The notes below the pieces were generated by a model that ran no database searches, had not been told where the DNA came from, and worked only from the letters and a program-made list of their open reading frames with translations. Made by a program: the position numbers and the translations under genes. DNA of 64,000 nucleotides from Bacteroidales bacterium UBA1189 (lineage in GTDB: Bacteria > Bacteroidota > Bacteroidia > Bacteroidales > Bacteroidaceae). Below are positions 7,666 to 15,330 of this stretch, one piece after another. Each line of letters begins with the position of its first letter. Within the stretch, counting starts at the first letter, position 1. The stretch is taken from the NCBI GenBank assembly GCA_002309805.1, contig DBYJ01000061.1:30118-94117 (forward strand). Direction: 5' to 3'.

Positions 7666-10179
7666 CTATGCCAAATCCACGACGGTAATGCCGGCGCCGC
7701 CGAACTGCACGTGTTCGTCGCGGGCGGAGAGGACGGCAGGATTACTGCCGAGGTATTCGCGGATGAGGTTACGGAGAATGCCGCCGCCTGTGCCGTGAAG
7801 GATACGGACGCGATGCACGCCCAATAGGATGGCATCGTCGATGAAGAAGGTGACAGCCTGTACAGCCTCTACACCACGCATTCCGCGAACGTCAATATCC
7901 TGATGGAAGTTGAGTTTCTTTTCTACGATGGCTTCTTGCGTCTCGCGGCTGATGTAGGTATAGGTGCGTGATTCGGTTTTCTGCTCCTGAGCCTCATCGT
8001 TCGAAGCAGGCTCCAGACGGTCGGTCTTCACGTTTGTTCGTAAATTGCCCAAAGCCACGACGGCATTCTTGCCCTTCAGCTCCAGTATCTGTCCAATGGT
8101 TTCCTGCCCTTGGAGGCGCACGTAGTCGCCTACGGCAAACGTATGGTTTGTGGGAACGTCTGGATTATCGTTAATGACGGGACGCTTGATGCGGACGCCG
8201 TTCTTTTTCTTTCCCTTCGGATGCTTGGCCTTCAGAGCTTCTGCCTCCTGCTCCTGAAGTTGTTTGTCCAGTTCGCTTCGGAAGGAAGCCAATTCCTCGC
8301 GAGCCTGACGCGTCTGCTCTTTCTCGGCTTGTGCCTCGCGGATGCTGCGGATGGTATTTTCAATCTGCGCATTCGAGCTGTCGAGCAGTTGGCTGGCCTG
8401 CTCTTTGGCCTCGCGCAGAATAGCCTTGCGGCTGGCGCTTAGCTCGGTACGCTCGTTCTCATAATGGGCGATGATTTCGTCCAGTTGCTTTTCTTTCTGG
8501 CGGATATTCTGACGCTTCTGTTCCCAATAACGCTTGTCGCGCACGATGTCCTGGAGGTACTTGTCGCTTTGGATATAGTCGTTGCCCACGATGTCCGAGG
8601 CATCTGCAATAACTTCCTCGGGGAGGCCGATTTTGCGGGCAATCTCTACGGCAAACGAGCTGCCGGGCTGCCCAATCTGGAGTTGGAAGAGGGGCTGCAT
8701 CTGGGCACGATCGTAAAGCATGGCGCCGTTGACTACTCCCTCATGGTCCTCAGCAAACTGCTTGAGGTTGTGGTAGTGGGTAGTGATGACGCCAAAGGCC
8801 TTTCGGTCGTTGATACGCGCCAGTACGGCTTCGGCAATTGCTCCTCCGATAAGGGGATCGGTACCGCTGCCGAATTCGTCGATAAGCACCAGACTTTGTG
8901 GCCCGCAGTTGCGGAGCACGTTCTTCATGTTGAGCAGATGGCTGCTGTAGGTGCTGAGGTCGTCCTCGATGCTCTGCTCGTCGCCAATATCGATGAAGAT
9001 GTCGCGGAAGATTCCCATGCCGCCAGCCTCCTTCATAGGGACGAGAAGGCCACATTGCATCATGTATTGCAAGAGTCCTACCGTCTTGAGGCAGACAGAC
9101 TTCCCGCCTGCATTCGGGCCTGAGATGAGCAGGATGCGTTGCCGTTCTGTGAGCTCGATGGAGAGGGGGATAACTTTTTTGTCGTGCCGCGCAAGCGATT
9201 GCTGGAGCAGGGGATGGACGGCATAAACCCAATCGAGCATAGGGCGCGGATTGACGTTGGGGCGAATGGCCTCCATAGCGATGGCTGTAAGCGCCTTAGC
9301 ACGGATGAAGTCGATTATGCCGAGGAAATTCACAGAGCCGAGGATATCGGGGATGTGGGGACGCATCTCGGTAGTGAATTCTTTGAGGATGCGGATGATT
9401 TCGCGTTGCTCCTCGCCCTCCAGCTCACGCACGCGGTTGTTGGCCTCCACTACTTCGGCAGGCTCGATGAAGACGGTCTTGCCTGTGGCAGATTCGTCAT
9501 GGACGATGCCCTTGATTTTGCGTTTCAGGGCGGGGACTACGGGAATGACAAGACGCCCGTCGCGCATGGTGGGATTGACGTCCTTGTCGACAAGTCCTTC
9601 ACTTTGAGCGGTATGAAGAATGCTCATCAGCTTGCGGCTGATGCTTCCGGCGGCAGAAACCAGTTCGCGCCGGATGTCGTGCAGTTCAGGCGAGGCGGAG
9701 TCCTTGATGCGCCCGTAAGGATCGATGATAGTGTCGATTCGGCGCACCAATCCAGGGAAGAAGAGCGTGTCCTCAGCCAAAGCCGCAAGATGGGGATAAC
9801 CGCCTGTTGGCTTGTTGGCTTGTTGACTCGTTGCCTCTTCTTTCTCGCGGAAGAACCAGACGATGGTGTTCAAGGCATCGAGCGAGCGGCGCAGATTGAA
9901 AAGCTCTTCCTCGCTCAGATGCAATCCGGGCACGGAGGCACGATGGAGCGCTTCGCGGACGTCGTAGAATCCTTCGGCAGGCAGGGCGTCGGGCTCCTCG
10001 CGGAGAATGCGCACCATCTCAGCCGTCTCGTCGAGCAGCCGTTCCAGCGTAGCGGCATCGGTAGTGAAGGCCATAGCCTCCACTCGCTCACGACCCATCG
10101 TCGAGAGGCAACGCCCGCTCACCTGTTCCCTTATGAGGTCAAAGCCGACTTTATGTTCGAAGTTTTGAGGATAAATCAA
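7666..10179 (-). CDS. mutS2: Endonuclease MutS2
   Basis: MutS2-family ATPase of 837 residues. Bacterial MutS2 acts on branched DNA and stalled ribosome collisions rather than in classical mismatch repair. The layout is complete: helical core and lever region, ABC-type ATPase with Walker A GPNAGGKSVCLK and Walker B LVLIDEFGSGTDP, a long charged coiled coil (EKQLDEIIAHYENERTELSASRKA), a KOW-like segment (GDYVRLQGQETIGQIL), and a C-terminal Smr domain (DIDVRGMRGVEAV; HGTGGGILRNLIREYL). At about residues 116-127 an in-frame octamer repeat (9804-9835) encodes the inserted stretch TSQQANKPTGGY. Transcribed from a promoter that overlaps the divergent SDR promoter. Confidence 0.96.
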   Translation of the reverse strand: MIYPQNFEHKVGFDLIREQVSGRCLSTMGRERVEAMAFTTDAATLERLLDETAEMVRILREEPDALPAEGFYDVREALHRASVPGLHLSEEELFNLRRSLDALNTIVWFFREKEEATSQQANKPTGGYPHLAALAEDTLFFPGLVRRIDTIIDPYGRIKDSASPELHDIRRELVSAAGSISRKLMSILHTAQSEGLVDKDVNPTMRDGRLVIPVVPALKRKIKGIVHDESATGKTVFIEPAEVVEANNRVRELEGEEQREIIRILKEFTTEMRPHIPDILGSVNFLGIIDFIRAKALTAIAMEAIRPNVNPRPMLDWVYAVHPLLQQSLARHDKKVIPLSIELTERQRILLISGPNAGGKSVCLKTVGLLQYMMQCGLLVPMKEAGGMGIFRDIFIDIGDEQSIEDDLSTYSSHLLNMKNVLRNCGPQSLVLIDEFGSGTDPLIGGAIAEAVLARINDRKAFGVITTHYHNLKQFAEDHEGVVNGAMLYDRAQMQPLFQLQIGQPGSSFAVEIARKIGLPEEVIADASDIVGNDYIQSDKYLQDIVRDKRYWEQKRQNIRQKEKQLDEIIAHYENERTELSASRKAILREAKEQASQLLDSSNAQIENTIRSIREAQAEKEQTRQAREELASFRSELDKQLQEQEAEALKAKHPKGKKKNGVRIKRPVINDNPDVPTNHTFAVGDYVRLQGQETIGQILELKGKNAVVALGNLRTNVKTDRLEPASNDEAQEQKTESRTYTYISRETQEAIVEKKLNFHQDIDVRGMRGVEAVQAVTFFIDDAILLGVHRVRILHGTGGGILRNLIREYLGSNPAVLSARDEHVQFGGAGITVVDLA
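9804..9835 (-). repeat. In-frame octamer array inside mutS2
   Basis: On the plus strand TTGGCTTG, TTGGCTTG, TTGACTCG, TTGCCTC: an 8-nt period of the AGTCAACR family read in frame in mutS2. It sits in the N-terminal helical region, outside the ATPase motifs. Confidence 0.75.
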
Positions 10180-10236
10180 AATGTATTACGAATTGACTTT
10201 GTACGAGTTACTATTACTCCCCGCCGAAACGGTCTG

Positions 10237-10268
10237 CAAAGATAGGCCAAAAGATTGAGAATGCCAAA
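10237..10268 (-). promoter_or_regulatory. mutS2 promoter
   Basis: On the minus strand TTTG (10265-10268), then exactly 20 nt, then TATCTTTG (10237-10244). This is a full match to the Bacteroidetes sigma-ABfr promoter TTTG-N19/20-TAnnTTTG. The start ATG is about 60 nt downstream. Confidence 0.82.
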
Positions 10269-10285
10269 AGTTTTTCTTATCTTTG
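10254..10285 (+). promoter_or_regulatory. SDR gene promoter
   Basis: TATCTTTG at 10278-10285, with ATTG at 10254-10257 as a near -33 box (20-nt spacing). It overlaps the divergent mutS2 promoter, so the two may exclude each other. Confidence 0.7.
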
Positions 10286-10306
10286 CCCCCAAATTCGAAA
10301 TAGGAT

Positions 10307-11149
10307 ATGAAGCAGAAGGTCATTTTGATTACGGGCGCAAGCAGCGGTATCGGCTACGACACAGCCATCCGCCTGGCGCAGGAGGGGCACAAGGTGTATG
10401 GCGCAGCCAGGAGAGTGGAGCGGATGACGCCGCTGAAGGACTACGGCATTACGCCCCTGCCGATGGATGTGACTGACGAACAGTCCATGTCGTCAGCTGT
10501 GGCAACCCTCATTGAGGCTGAGGGGCGGATAGACGTGCTCGTCAACAATGCCGGCTACGGCATGTTCGGAGCCATAGAGAACGTGCCCATCGAGGAGGCG
10601 CGAAGGCAACTGGAAGTGAATATGTTCGGCTTGGCCCGTCTGACGCAGCTTGTCCTGCCCCACATGCGCGAGCAGCACGAGGGGTGCATCATCAACCTCT
10701 CCTCCATAGCCGGGCGGGTAGTCTTCTATTTCGGAGGATGGTATCATGTGTCGAAATATGCCGTTGAGGCCTTCAGCGATGCCCTTCGCATGGAGGTGAA
10801 GCCCTTCGGCATTCATGTCATCATCATCGAGCCTGGAGCCATCAAGACAAACTGGGGAATCATAGCGGCAGACCACCTGTCGTCCACATCGGCAGGAACC
10901 GTCTATGAGGAAGCGGCTGCAAGCGAGGCCCATACCCTGCGGACGGCCTATTCTATGAAACTCTTGCCGCAGCCTTCGGTGATATCGAAGGCTATCTGTC
11001 GTGCTGTTCGAGCACGCAATCCAAGGACGCGCTATCGCGCAGGATTTGGCGCGAGGACGTGTCTGTTCCTTCACGGCATCCTTCCTGCGAAGTGGTGGGA
11101 TGCCCTTGTGCGCCGCGGAGGGAAAAGGATTTTCCGTTCGGAGGAGTAG
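10307..11149 (+). CDS. Short-chain dehydrogenase/reductase
   Basis: Classical SDR of 280 residues, an NAD(P)-dependent cytosolic oxidoreductase. The cofactor loop TGASSGIGYDTA begins at residue 8, NNAGYG lies near residue 80, the catalytic Ser is in NLSSIAG, and the Tyr-x3-Lys pair is Tyr146-Lys150 (YHVSK). All active-site elements are present. R-R residues after the glycine loop (GAARRVERM) favour NADPH, an inference. The C-terminal 70 residues resemble the group acting on lipids or sterols (EPGAIKTNW; MKLLPQPSVISKAICRAV), but the substrate is unknown. Confidence 0.92.
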   Translation: MKQKVILITGASSGIGYDTAIRLAQEGHKVYGAARRVERMTPLKDYGITPLPMDVTDEQSMSSAVATLIEAEGRIDVLVNNAGYGMFGAIENVPIEEARRQLEVNMFGLARLTQLVLPHMREQHEGCIINLSSIAGRVVFYFGGWYHVSKYAVEAFSDALRMEVKPFGIHVIIIEPGAIKTNWGIIAADHLSSTSAGTVYEEAAASEAHTLRTAYSMKLLPQPSVISKAICRAVRARNPRTRYRAGFGARTCLFLHGILPAKWWDALVRRGGKRIFRSEE

Positions 11150-11160
11150 CCGTTTATTCC

Positions 11161-11258
11161 AGGCAAATAATTTCTCAGAGCAGGCGAATAAATTTTTAGA
11201 ATAGGGGAATAAAAAATTAGAATAGGCGAATAATTTTTTAGTGCAGGCGAATAAAATA
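11161..11258. repeat. 21-bp tandem array
   Basis: Four units of exactly 21 bp plus a partial fifth, starting at 11161, 11182, 11203, 11224 and 11245. Each begins AGGCRAATAA or AGGGGAATAA, followed by an A/T run and TAGAAT or AGNGC. Reverse-oriented relatives lie at 40214-40297. It lies between the SDR stop and the tRNA-Ser promoter element and contains no gene. Confidence 0.82.
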
Positions 11259-11277
11259 ACGTCCCTTTCTCTTTGGT

Positions 11278-11353
11278 TTTAGGTAGGCTGCACCTCGGAA
11301 ACAAAAATAAATGCGGATTTATTTTGTATTTCTCTCAGTTTGCACTACCTTTG
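11278..11353 (+). promoter_or_regulatory. tRNA-Ser promoter within a dispersed promoter repeat
   Basis: TTTG (11323-11326), 19 nt, TACCTTTG (11346-11353): a consensus promoter for tRNA-Ser. The region from 11280 (AGGTAGGCTGCACCTCGG) and the CTCTCAGTTTGCAC block match the repeat units upstream of the M6 protease gene (40302) and of rplM (56380). A decayed earlier unit may end just before 11280. Confidence 0.8.
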
Positions 11354-11365
11354 CCGCGCTTTTTC

Positions 11366-11450
11366 GGAAAGATGGCGGAGTGGTCGATCGCGGCGGTCTT
11401 GAAAACCGTTGACCTGAAAGGGTCCGGGGGTTCGAATCCCTCTCTTTCCG
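11366..11450 (+). tRNA. tRNA-Ser (anticodon TGA)
   Basis: 85-nt tRNA with acceptor GGAAAGA/TCTTTCC, a long variable arm (class II, as serine tRNAs have), anticodon loop CTTGAAA with TGA, T loop TTCGAAT and discriminator G. The next bases are CA, so CCA is not fully encoded. Confidence 0.95.
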
Positions 11451-11537
11451 CAAACAAGAATCAAGCGAGATGGGATAGGCATTAGTCCTTCCCTCTTTTT
11501 TTTCGGCAAAACGGAACTCTCTTCTGAAAAATCTTTG

Positions 11538-11545
11538 TATCTTTG
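11538..11545 (+). promoter_or_regulatory. -7 box of the flavodoxin-like gene
   Basis: TATCTTTG matches TAnnTTTG. Transcription would start near 11552, which excludes the GTG at 11551 as start codon and supports the ATG at 11575. No clear -33 TTTG. Confidence 0.65.
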
Positions 11546-11574
11546 CAGTCGTGAAATTCAAAAACAACTATTCT

Positions 11575-12378
11575 ATGGGAAAGATTTTATTGTCATTGGC
11601 GGCTGTGGCGCTGTTCGTTACGGGCTGCACGGAGAAAACGTCAAAAACCTTGGTACTCTACTATTCTGAGACGGGTACTACTGAGGCTGTGGCCCAGGAA
11701 TTGCAAAAGCAACTGGGTGCTGATATCGAAAAAATCGAGGCTGTAGTGCCCTATACGGGCAATTTTCAGGAGACTATCGAGCGTGGAGGACGTGAGATGC
11801 GTAGCGGAGAGACGCCTGACCTGAAGCCGCTGAAGTCGAAGCTGGCTAAGTATGACGTCATCTTCCTCGGATATCCCATCTGGTTCGGCACTTACGCTAT
11901 GCCCATCGCTACGCTCGTGAAGGAGAACGACTTTGCGGGAAAGACCATCGTGCCGTTCTGCACCTTTGGTAGCGGAGGCTTAGGCTCATCCATCGAAGCG
12001 TTGAAGAAGGCGCTTCCCCAGGCGAAGATTGTGCCGGGCTATGGTGTGCGCACGGCTCGCGTGGCAGCTGCGGCAAAGGAAGTGGAGCGTTTCCTGAAGG
12101 TAAACGGATACGTGGAGGGAACCGTAGATAAGCTGCCCGACTACTCCGCCCAGCAACCCGTGACGGAGGAGGAAACGGCTATCTTCGATGCTGCCTGCTC
12201 AGGCTATCAGTTCCCGCTCGGTACACCCGTAACGGTAGGTAAGCGCACGACGGCTGACGGCACGGATTATAAGTTTACCGTCAAGAGCCGCGGCATGAAT
12301 GGCGAGGAGGGCACCTCAACCATCTACGTTACCGTAGAAAAAGGCGCCAAGCCCGAGTTTACGGAAGTAGTACGATAG
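11575..12378 (+). CDS. Flavodoxin-like lipoprotein
   Basis: A 267-residue exported protein with signal MGKILLSLAAVALFVTGC (lipobox VTGC). Residues about 24-180 form a flavodoxin fold: LVLYYSETGTTEAVA is the FMN phosphate-binding loop, YPIWFGTYAMPI the second FMN-contacting loop, and FCTFGSGGLGSS the third. The last 85 residues (from about GYVEGTVDKLPDYSAQ) are a separate segment of unknown role, with beta-rich sequence at the end. Exported flavodoxins occur in Bacteroidetes and other anaerobes, but the redox partner is unknown. The start at 11575 is set by the promoter position. It converges with the GH35 gene and only one base separates the two stops. Confidence 0.85.
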   Translation: MGKILLSLAAVALFVTGCTEKTSKTLVLYYSETGTTEAVAQELQKQLGADIEKIEAVVPYTGNFQETIERGGREMRSGETPDLKPLKSKLAKYDVIFLGYPIWFGTYAMPIATLVKENDFAGKTIVPFCTFGSGGLGSSIEALKKALPQAKIVPGYGVRTARVAAAAKEVERFLKVNGYVEGTVDKLPDYSAQQPVTEEETAIFDAACSGYQFPLGTPVTVGKRTTADGTDYKFTVKSRGMNGEEGTSTIYVTVEKGAKPEFTEVVR

Positions 12379-12379
12379 A

Positions 12380-14467
12380 TTACCTTGCTCTTAACTCAAT
12401 CTTAATTACTTCCTCCCCGGGGGTGATGTCGGCTTCGCGAGGGAAATATATGGGCATGTCTTCCTGCAAGGGCAAGATGCGGAGTTCCAATTGACTGCAG
12501 TCAGCAGGCAGACGCCAGAGGCCATAGAGCATAGGCAGTCCGTTGTAGAAGTTGTCCGCAACAAGACGGGGCGTCTGTACATCGCCTTCGCCGCAGATAG
12601 CATAAAGGCGGGCGACATCGCCACGATAGTGAATGCGGAGCAGTCCGTCGCGCTCGGCAGGGATGTCGATACGGTAGACGGCAGCCCCCTCGAAGTCCTC
12701 ATCAACAGGCTCTTCAGCTGCTTTTTGGACGCCGATGGTGATGGTACGAAGAGGACCTGCAGGACGGATTTTCTCAAAGACTATAGAGGAATTGACGGGA
12801 GCTGATTCCCCTAATTCCTGTATAATACTTTCGTCATAGAAGAGGCGTCCCGCCTCGTCTGAAGTGACAAGGTAAATGTTTTTGTAGATGGGCTTTTCTA
12901 TGCCTTTTGCTTTCACATTGCGAAGCACACGACCGTCCTGAAGGGCAATTTCGGTGGAAATGCCGGGGATTTGTTCAAGATAGAGGTTCCCATCGCGTTG
13001 GGCGATGAGCTGAGCAGTAGCGTAACGGATGCCGCAGACGTTCACGGGGAAGATGCAGCTGATGCCTGCAGGGATAGTCATCGGCTTACGTGGGAAGGTG
13101 GTGCCACAGACGTCAAACTGAACGCCTTTTTTCGCTGTCAGATTAGCGAAGCGCTCGTAGTTGTTCACGAACACGAAAGCCGACTTGCCGTCTGTGCGGT
13201 AGCTCCAGCGAAGGGAAGAATCGTCGCCCTGCTTCACATCCTGTTCGCAGGGAAACACGGCTTCCATAGGAGCCAGCAACTCGCCAAAGTCGTGCATGAA
13301 AAGGTGGAGCTTGCGCAGCAGATAATAGTGGGGGTTGACTTGTCCGAATTCGCCGAGTGGCGCCTGGAAGTCGTAGTTCAGCACAGGCAGGTCGTTGTAG
13401 TTTGTCGTGAGGCAACGTTGCGTCTCGTTGAGGTAGCCGAGCTTCCCTTCGGGATTTGTTCCGCCATGGTACATATAATAGCCCAGCAGGTTCGAGCCGC
13501 TGCCGAGCTTGACGACAGCCATGGCATAGGCATCTTCGGGGTAGGTGTATATGCGGCGATGGTAGCTCTGCATCATGCCTCCGCCCAGCTCGCAGGTGAA
13601 GTAGGGATAGGCTTGCAGACCTTTCGACTCTTCACCCTTTTGACTGCCCGAAGGGGCGAGCTGTTCGCTGGCGATGGCATCGGTGGTACGCTGGATGCGG
13701 AAATTGAAAGCTTTATAGTAATTGCCGACACCCTCCTTGATGGAGCGGTCCCAGAAGCCGTCGGCATAGTCGCCATAGAGCGGGAGCATCTCGCCGAAGG
13801 GAACGGGTGTAGCCAGTTCAGGCCAACCCGTACGGGTGTAGAAGGGGAGGTCGAAGCCGATGCCTGTGGCAATATGTTTAAGTGCCATCAGGTACGAGCC
13901 CCGCCCACGATACTCGTTGTCGAACTGCGCGGCGATGACGGGGCCGCCGTCCTTCCATTGGAGGCCTTGCACTTGTGTGAAGATTTGCCGATAGAGATGT
14001 TCCACGTAGCCGAGGAATACGGGATCCTCGCTCCGTAGCCGACAGCCCGATTTGACGACCCAATCGGGGAATCCTCCGTTACGTACCTCGCCGTGACAGA
14101 AGGGCCCCATACGCAGCACCACAGGCATGCCCTCCTCCTTGCAAATGGTGAGGAATGTGCGGAGGTTGCGTTGCCCGCTCCAATCGAACTGGTTTTCCAG
14201 CTCCTCGATGTGGTTCCAGAAAATGTAGCAGGCGATTAGGGTGACGCCCCCTGCCCTCATTTTCTTCACTTCCTGCCGCCACTCATCGGCTGGGATACGC
14301 GAGTAGTGCACTTCGCCCATGACGGGGCATACGCGTTGTCCTCCGATGATGAGGCTGTGGCGATCCCATGTGACGGATTCGCCGAATGTTATCTTCTGGC
14401 TATGGACATTCTTTGTTGCCAATGCCATCAGCACGAGCAACAGGTTGAGGATTCTTGTTTTTTTCAT
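12380..14467 (-). CDS. GH35 beta-galactosidase
   Basis: Exported glycoside hydrolase family 35 enzyme of 695 residues, expected to release terminal beta-galactose from glycans. Signal peptide MKKTRILNLLLVLMALATKNVHSQ. The TIM-barrel motifs are clear: GEVHYSRIPADEWRQEV, IACYIFWNHIE, LRMGPFCHGEVRNGGFPDWV, AAQFDNEYRG (acid/base Glu near residue 184) and CELGGGMM (candidate nucleophile Glu near residue 295). The nucleophile region reads CELGGG rather than the commoner TEFWxGW, as in some Bacteroidales subgroups, so the exact substrate may differ. C-terminal beta domains follow. It is not next to a SusC/SusD pair. Confidence 0.9.
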   Translation of the reverse strand: MKKTRILNLLLVLMALATKNVHSQKITFGESVTWDRHSLIIGGQRVCPVMGEVHYSRIPADEWRQEVKKMRAGGVTLIACYIFWNHIEELENQFDWSGQRNLRTFLTICKEEGMPVVLRMGPFCHGEVRNGGFPDWVVKSGCRLRSEDPVFLGYVEHLYRQIFTQVQGLQWKDGGPVIAAQFDNEYRGRGSYLMALKHIATGIGFDLPFYTRTGWPELATPVPFGEMLPLYGDYADGFWDRSIKEGVGNYYKAFNFRIQRTTDAIASEQLAPSGSQKGEESKGLQAYPYFTCELGGGMMQSYHRRIYTYPEDAYAMAVVKLGSGSNLLGYYMYHGGTNPEGKLGYLNETQRCLTTNYNDLPVLNYDFQAPLGEFGQVNPHYYLLRKLHLFMHDFGELLAPMEAVFPCEQDVKQGDDSSLRWSYRTDGKSAFVFVNNYERFANLTAKKGVQFDVCGTTFPRKPMTIPAGISCIFPVNVCGIRYATAQLIAQRDGNLYLEQIPGISTEIALQDGRVLRNVKAKGIEKPIYKNIYLVTSDEAGRLFYDESIIQELGESAPVNSSIVFEKIRPAGPLRTITIGVQKAAEEPVDEDFEGAAVYRIDIPAERDGLLRIHYRGDVARLYAICGEGDVQTPRLVADNFYNGLPMLYGLWRLPADCSQLELRILPLQEDMPIYFPREADITPGEEVIKIELRAR

Positions 14468-14530
14468 AGCGCTCTATTAATAATAAGGTATTGTCAGACC
14501 CAAATGGATATGAAAGACACGGATTTATTA

Positions 14531-15025
14531 TTATTGTTTTCGTTTTACTAATTCAATAGCCTCCTTGCCTGTAAGGTGCTCAATATCGAAACGAATCATC
14601 AGCATACGAGAGAGTCCTTTCTCTAATTCCTGACGAAGACGATCTTCATCGTTCGGGTTGTAGCGATTGCCAAGTAATCGGGCTGTTTCTAGTTTCTCTT
14701 GTTCTTCCTCGATGATATGGATTCTTCCGAATGCAATCACGCTTCGATAAAAGGTCGTGTATTTCTCCGGCTGAACGTCATCCTGCTCAATGACGCAGAA
14801 CGAGGCTTTATCACATTGGCGGATGGCGTCGACTTTATGACCGCTCAATGCACTATGGAAATATAGTTTTCCGTCGGTATAGATAAAACTAATAGGAACG
14901 GCGTAAGGATAACCCTCGTCTCCAAGTAGAGCCAGTATGCCAGAGGTGGCTTTTTCAAGTATTGCGATGCTCTCCGCTTCAGAAAGCTGCTGGCGCTTAC
15001 GCCTCATTTCTCTAAAATAGCTCAT
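14531..15025 (-). CDS. NimA-like pyridoxamine-phosphate-oxidase-fold flavoprotein
   Basis: A 164-residue protein of the split-barrel FMN-binding (PNPOx-like) family, closest in pattern to NimA-type proteins. Key stretches are GILALLGDEGYPYAVPISFIY, KLYFHSALSGHKVDAI, SFCVIEQDDV and YRSVIAFGRIHIIEE. Some Nim proteins reduce 5-nitroimidazoles, but most chromosomal relatives have no proven role, so resistance should not be assumed. It stands alone between GH35 and pepD on the same strand. No promoter was recognised. The 305-nt spacer upstream (15026-15330) shows only the pepD terminator. Confidence 0.85.
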   Translation of the reverse strand: MSYFREMRRKRQQLSEAESIAILEKATSGILALLGDEGYPYAVPISFIYTDGKLYFHSALSGHKVDAIRQCDKASFCVIEQDDVQPEKYTTFYRSVIAFGRIHIIEEEQEKLETARLLGNRYNPNDEDRLRQELEKGLSRMLMIRFDIEHLTGKEAIELVKRKQ

Positions 15026-15282
15026 AGCGTAAATAACATATTATTAAGCGTTCATTCTAACTATTGAGATTACAAAAGTAATCATTTTTTGTGATATCCC
15101 TCTCGTTTTAACGAATTTTACTGCATCTGGACTATTCCTTTTGCAAAACATTTTAGTCAAAAATAAGAAGAAAGGAAACCGCTCAGCGGAGGGGATTGTG
15201 TTATCGGAAAGTGTATTTCGTAAACCGTCACTTATAGGGATGCACGAGAAGAGAGGCCACCTCCTCTTGCAAATAAGAAGAA

Positions 15283-15308
15283 GTAGAGACGCCACATGGC
15301 GCCTCTAC
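15283..15308 (-). terminator. pepD terminator of a dispersed hairpin family
   Basis: GTAGAG-A-CGCCA / TGGCG-C-CTCTAC: a near-perfect stem with a 2-nt loop, 23 bp after the pepD stop on the minus strand. With its flank it is nearly identical to the hairpin after tsf (59752): both are preceded by the word GAATTCCTTGTAGAG in transcript direction. Confidence 0.8.
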
Positions 15309-15330
15309 AAGGAATTCAGGAGAAAAAGCG

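Noticed and set aside
14531..15025. Nitroimidazole resistance gene
   Set aside because: The fold matches NimA-like proteins, but most chromosomal members have no shown resistance role; called only as a family member.
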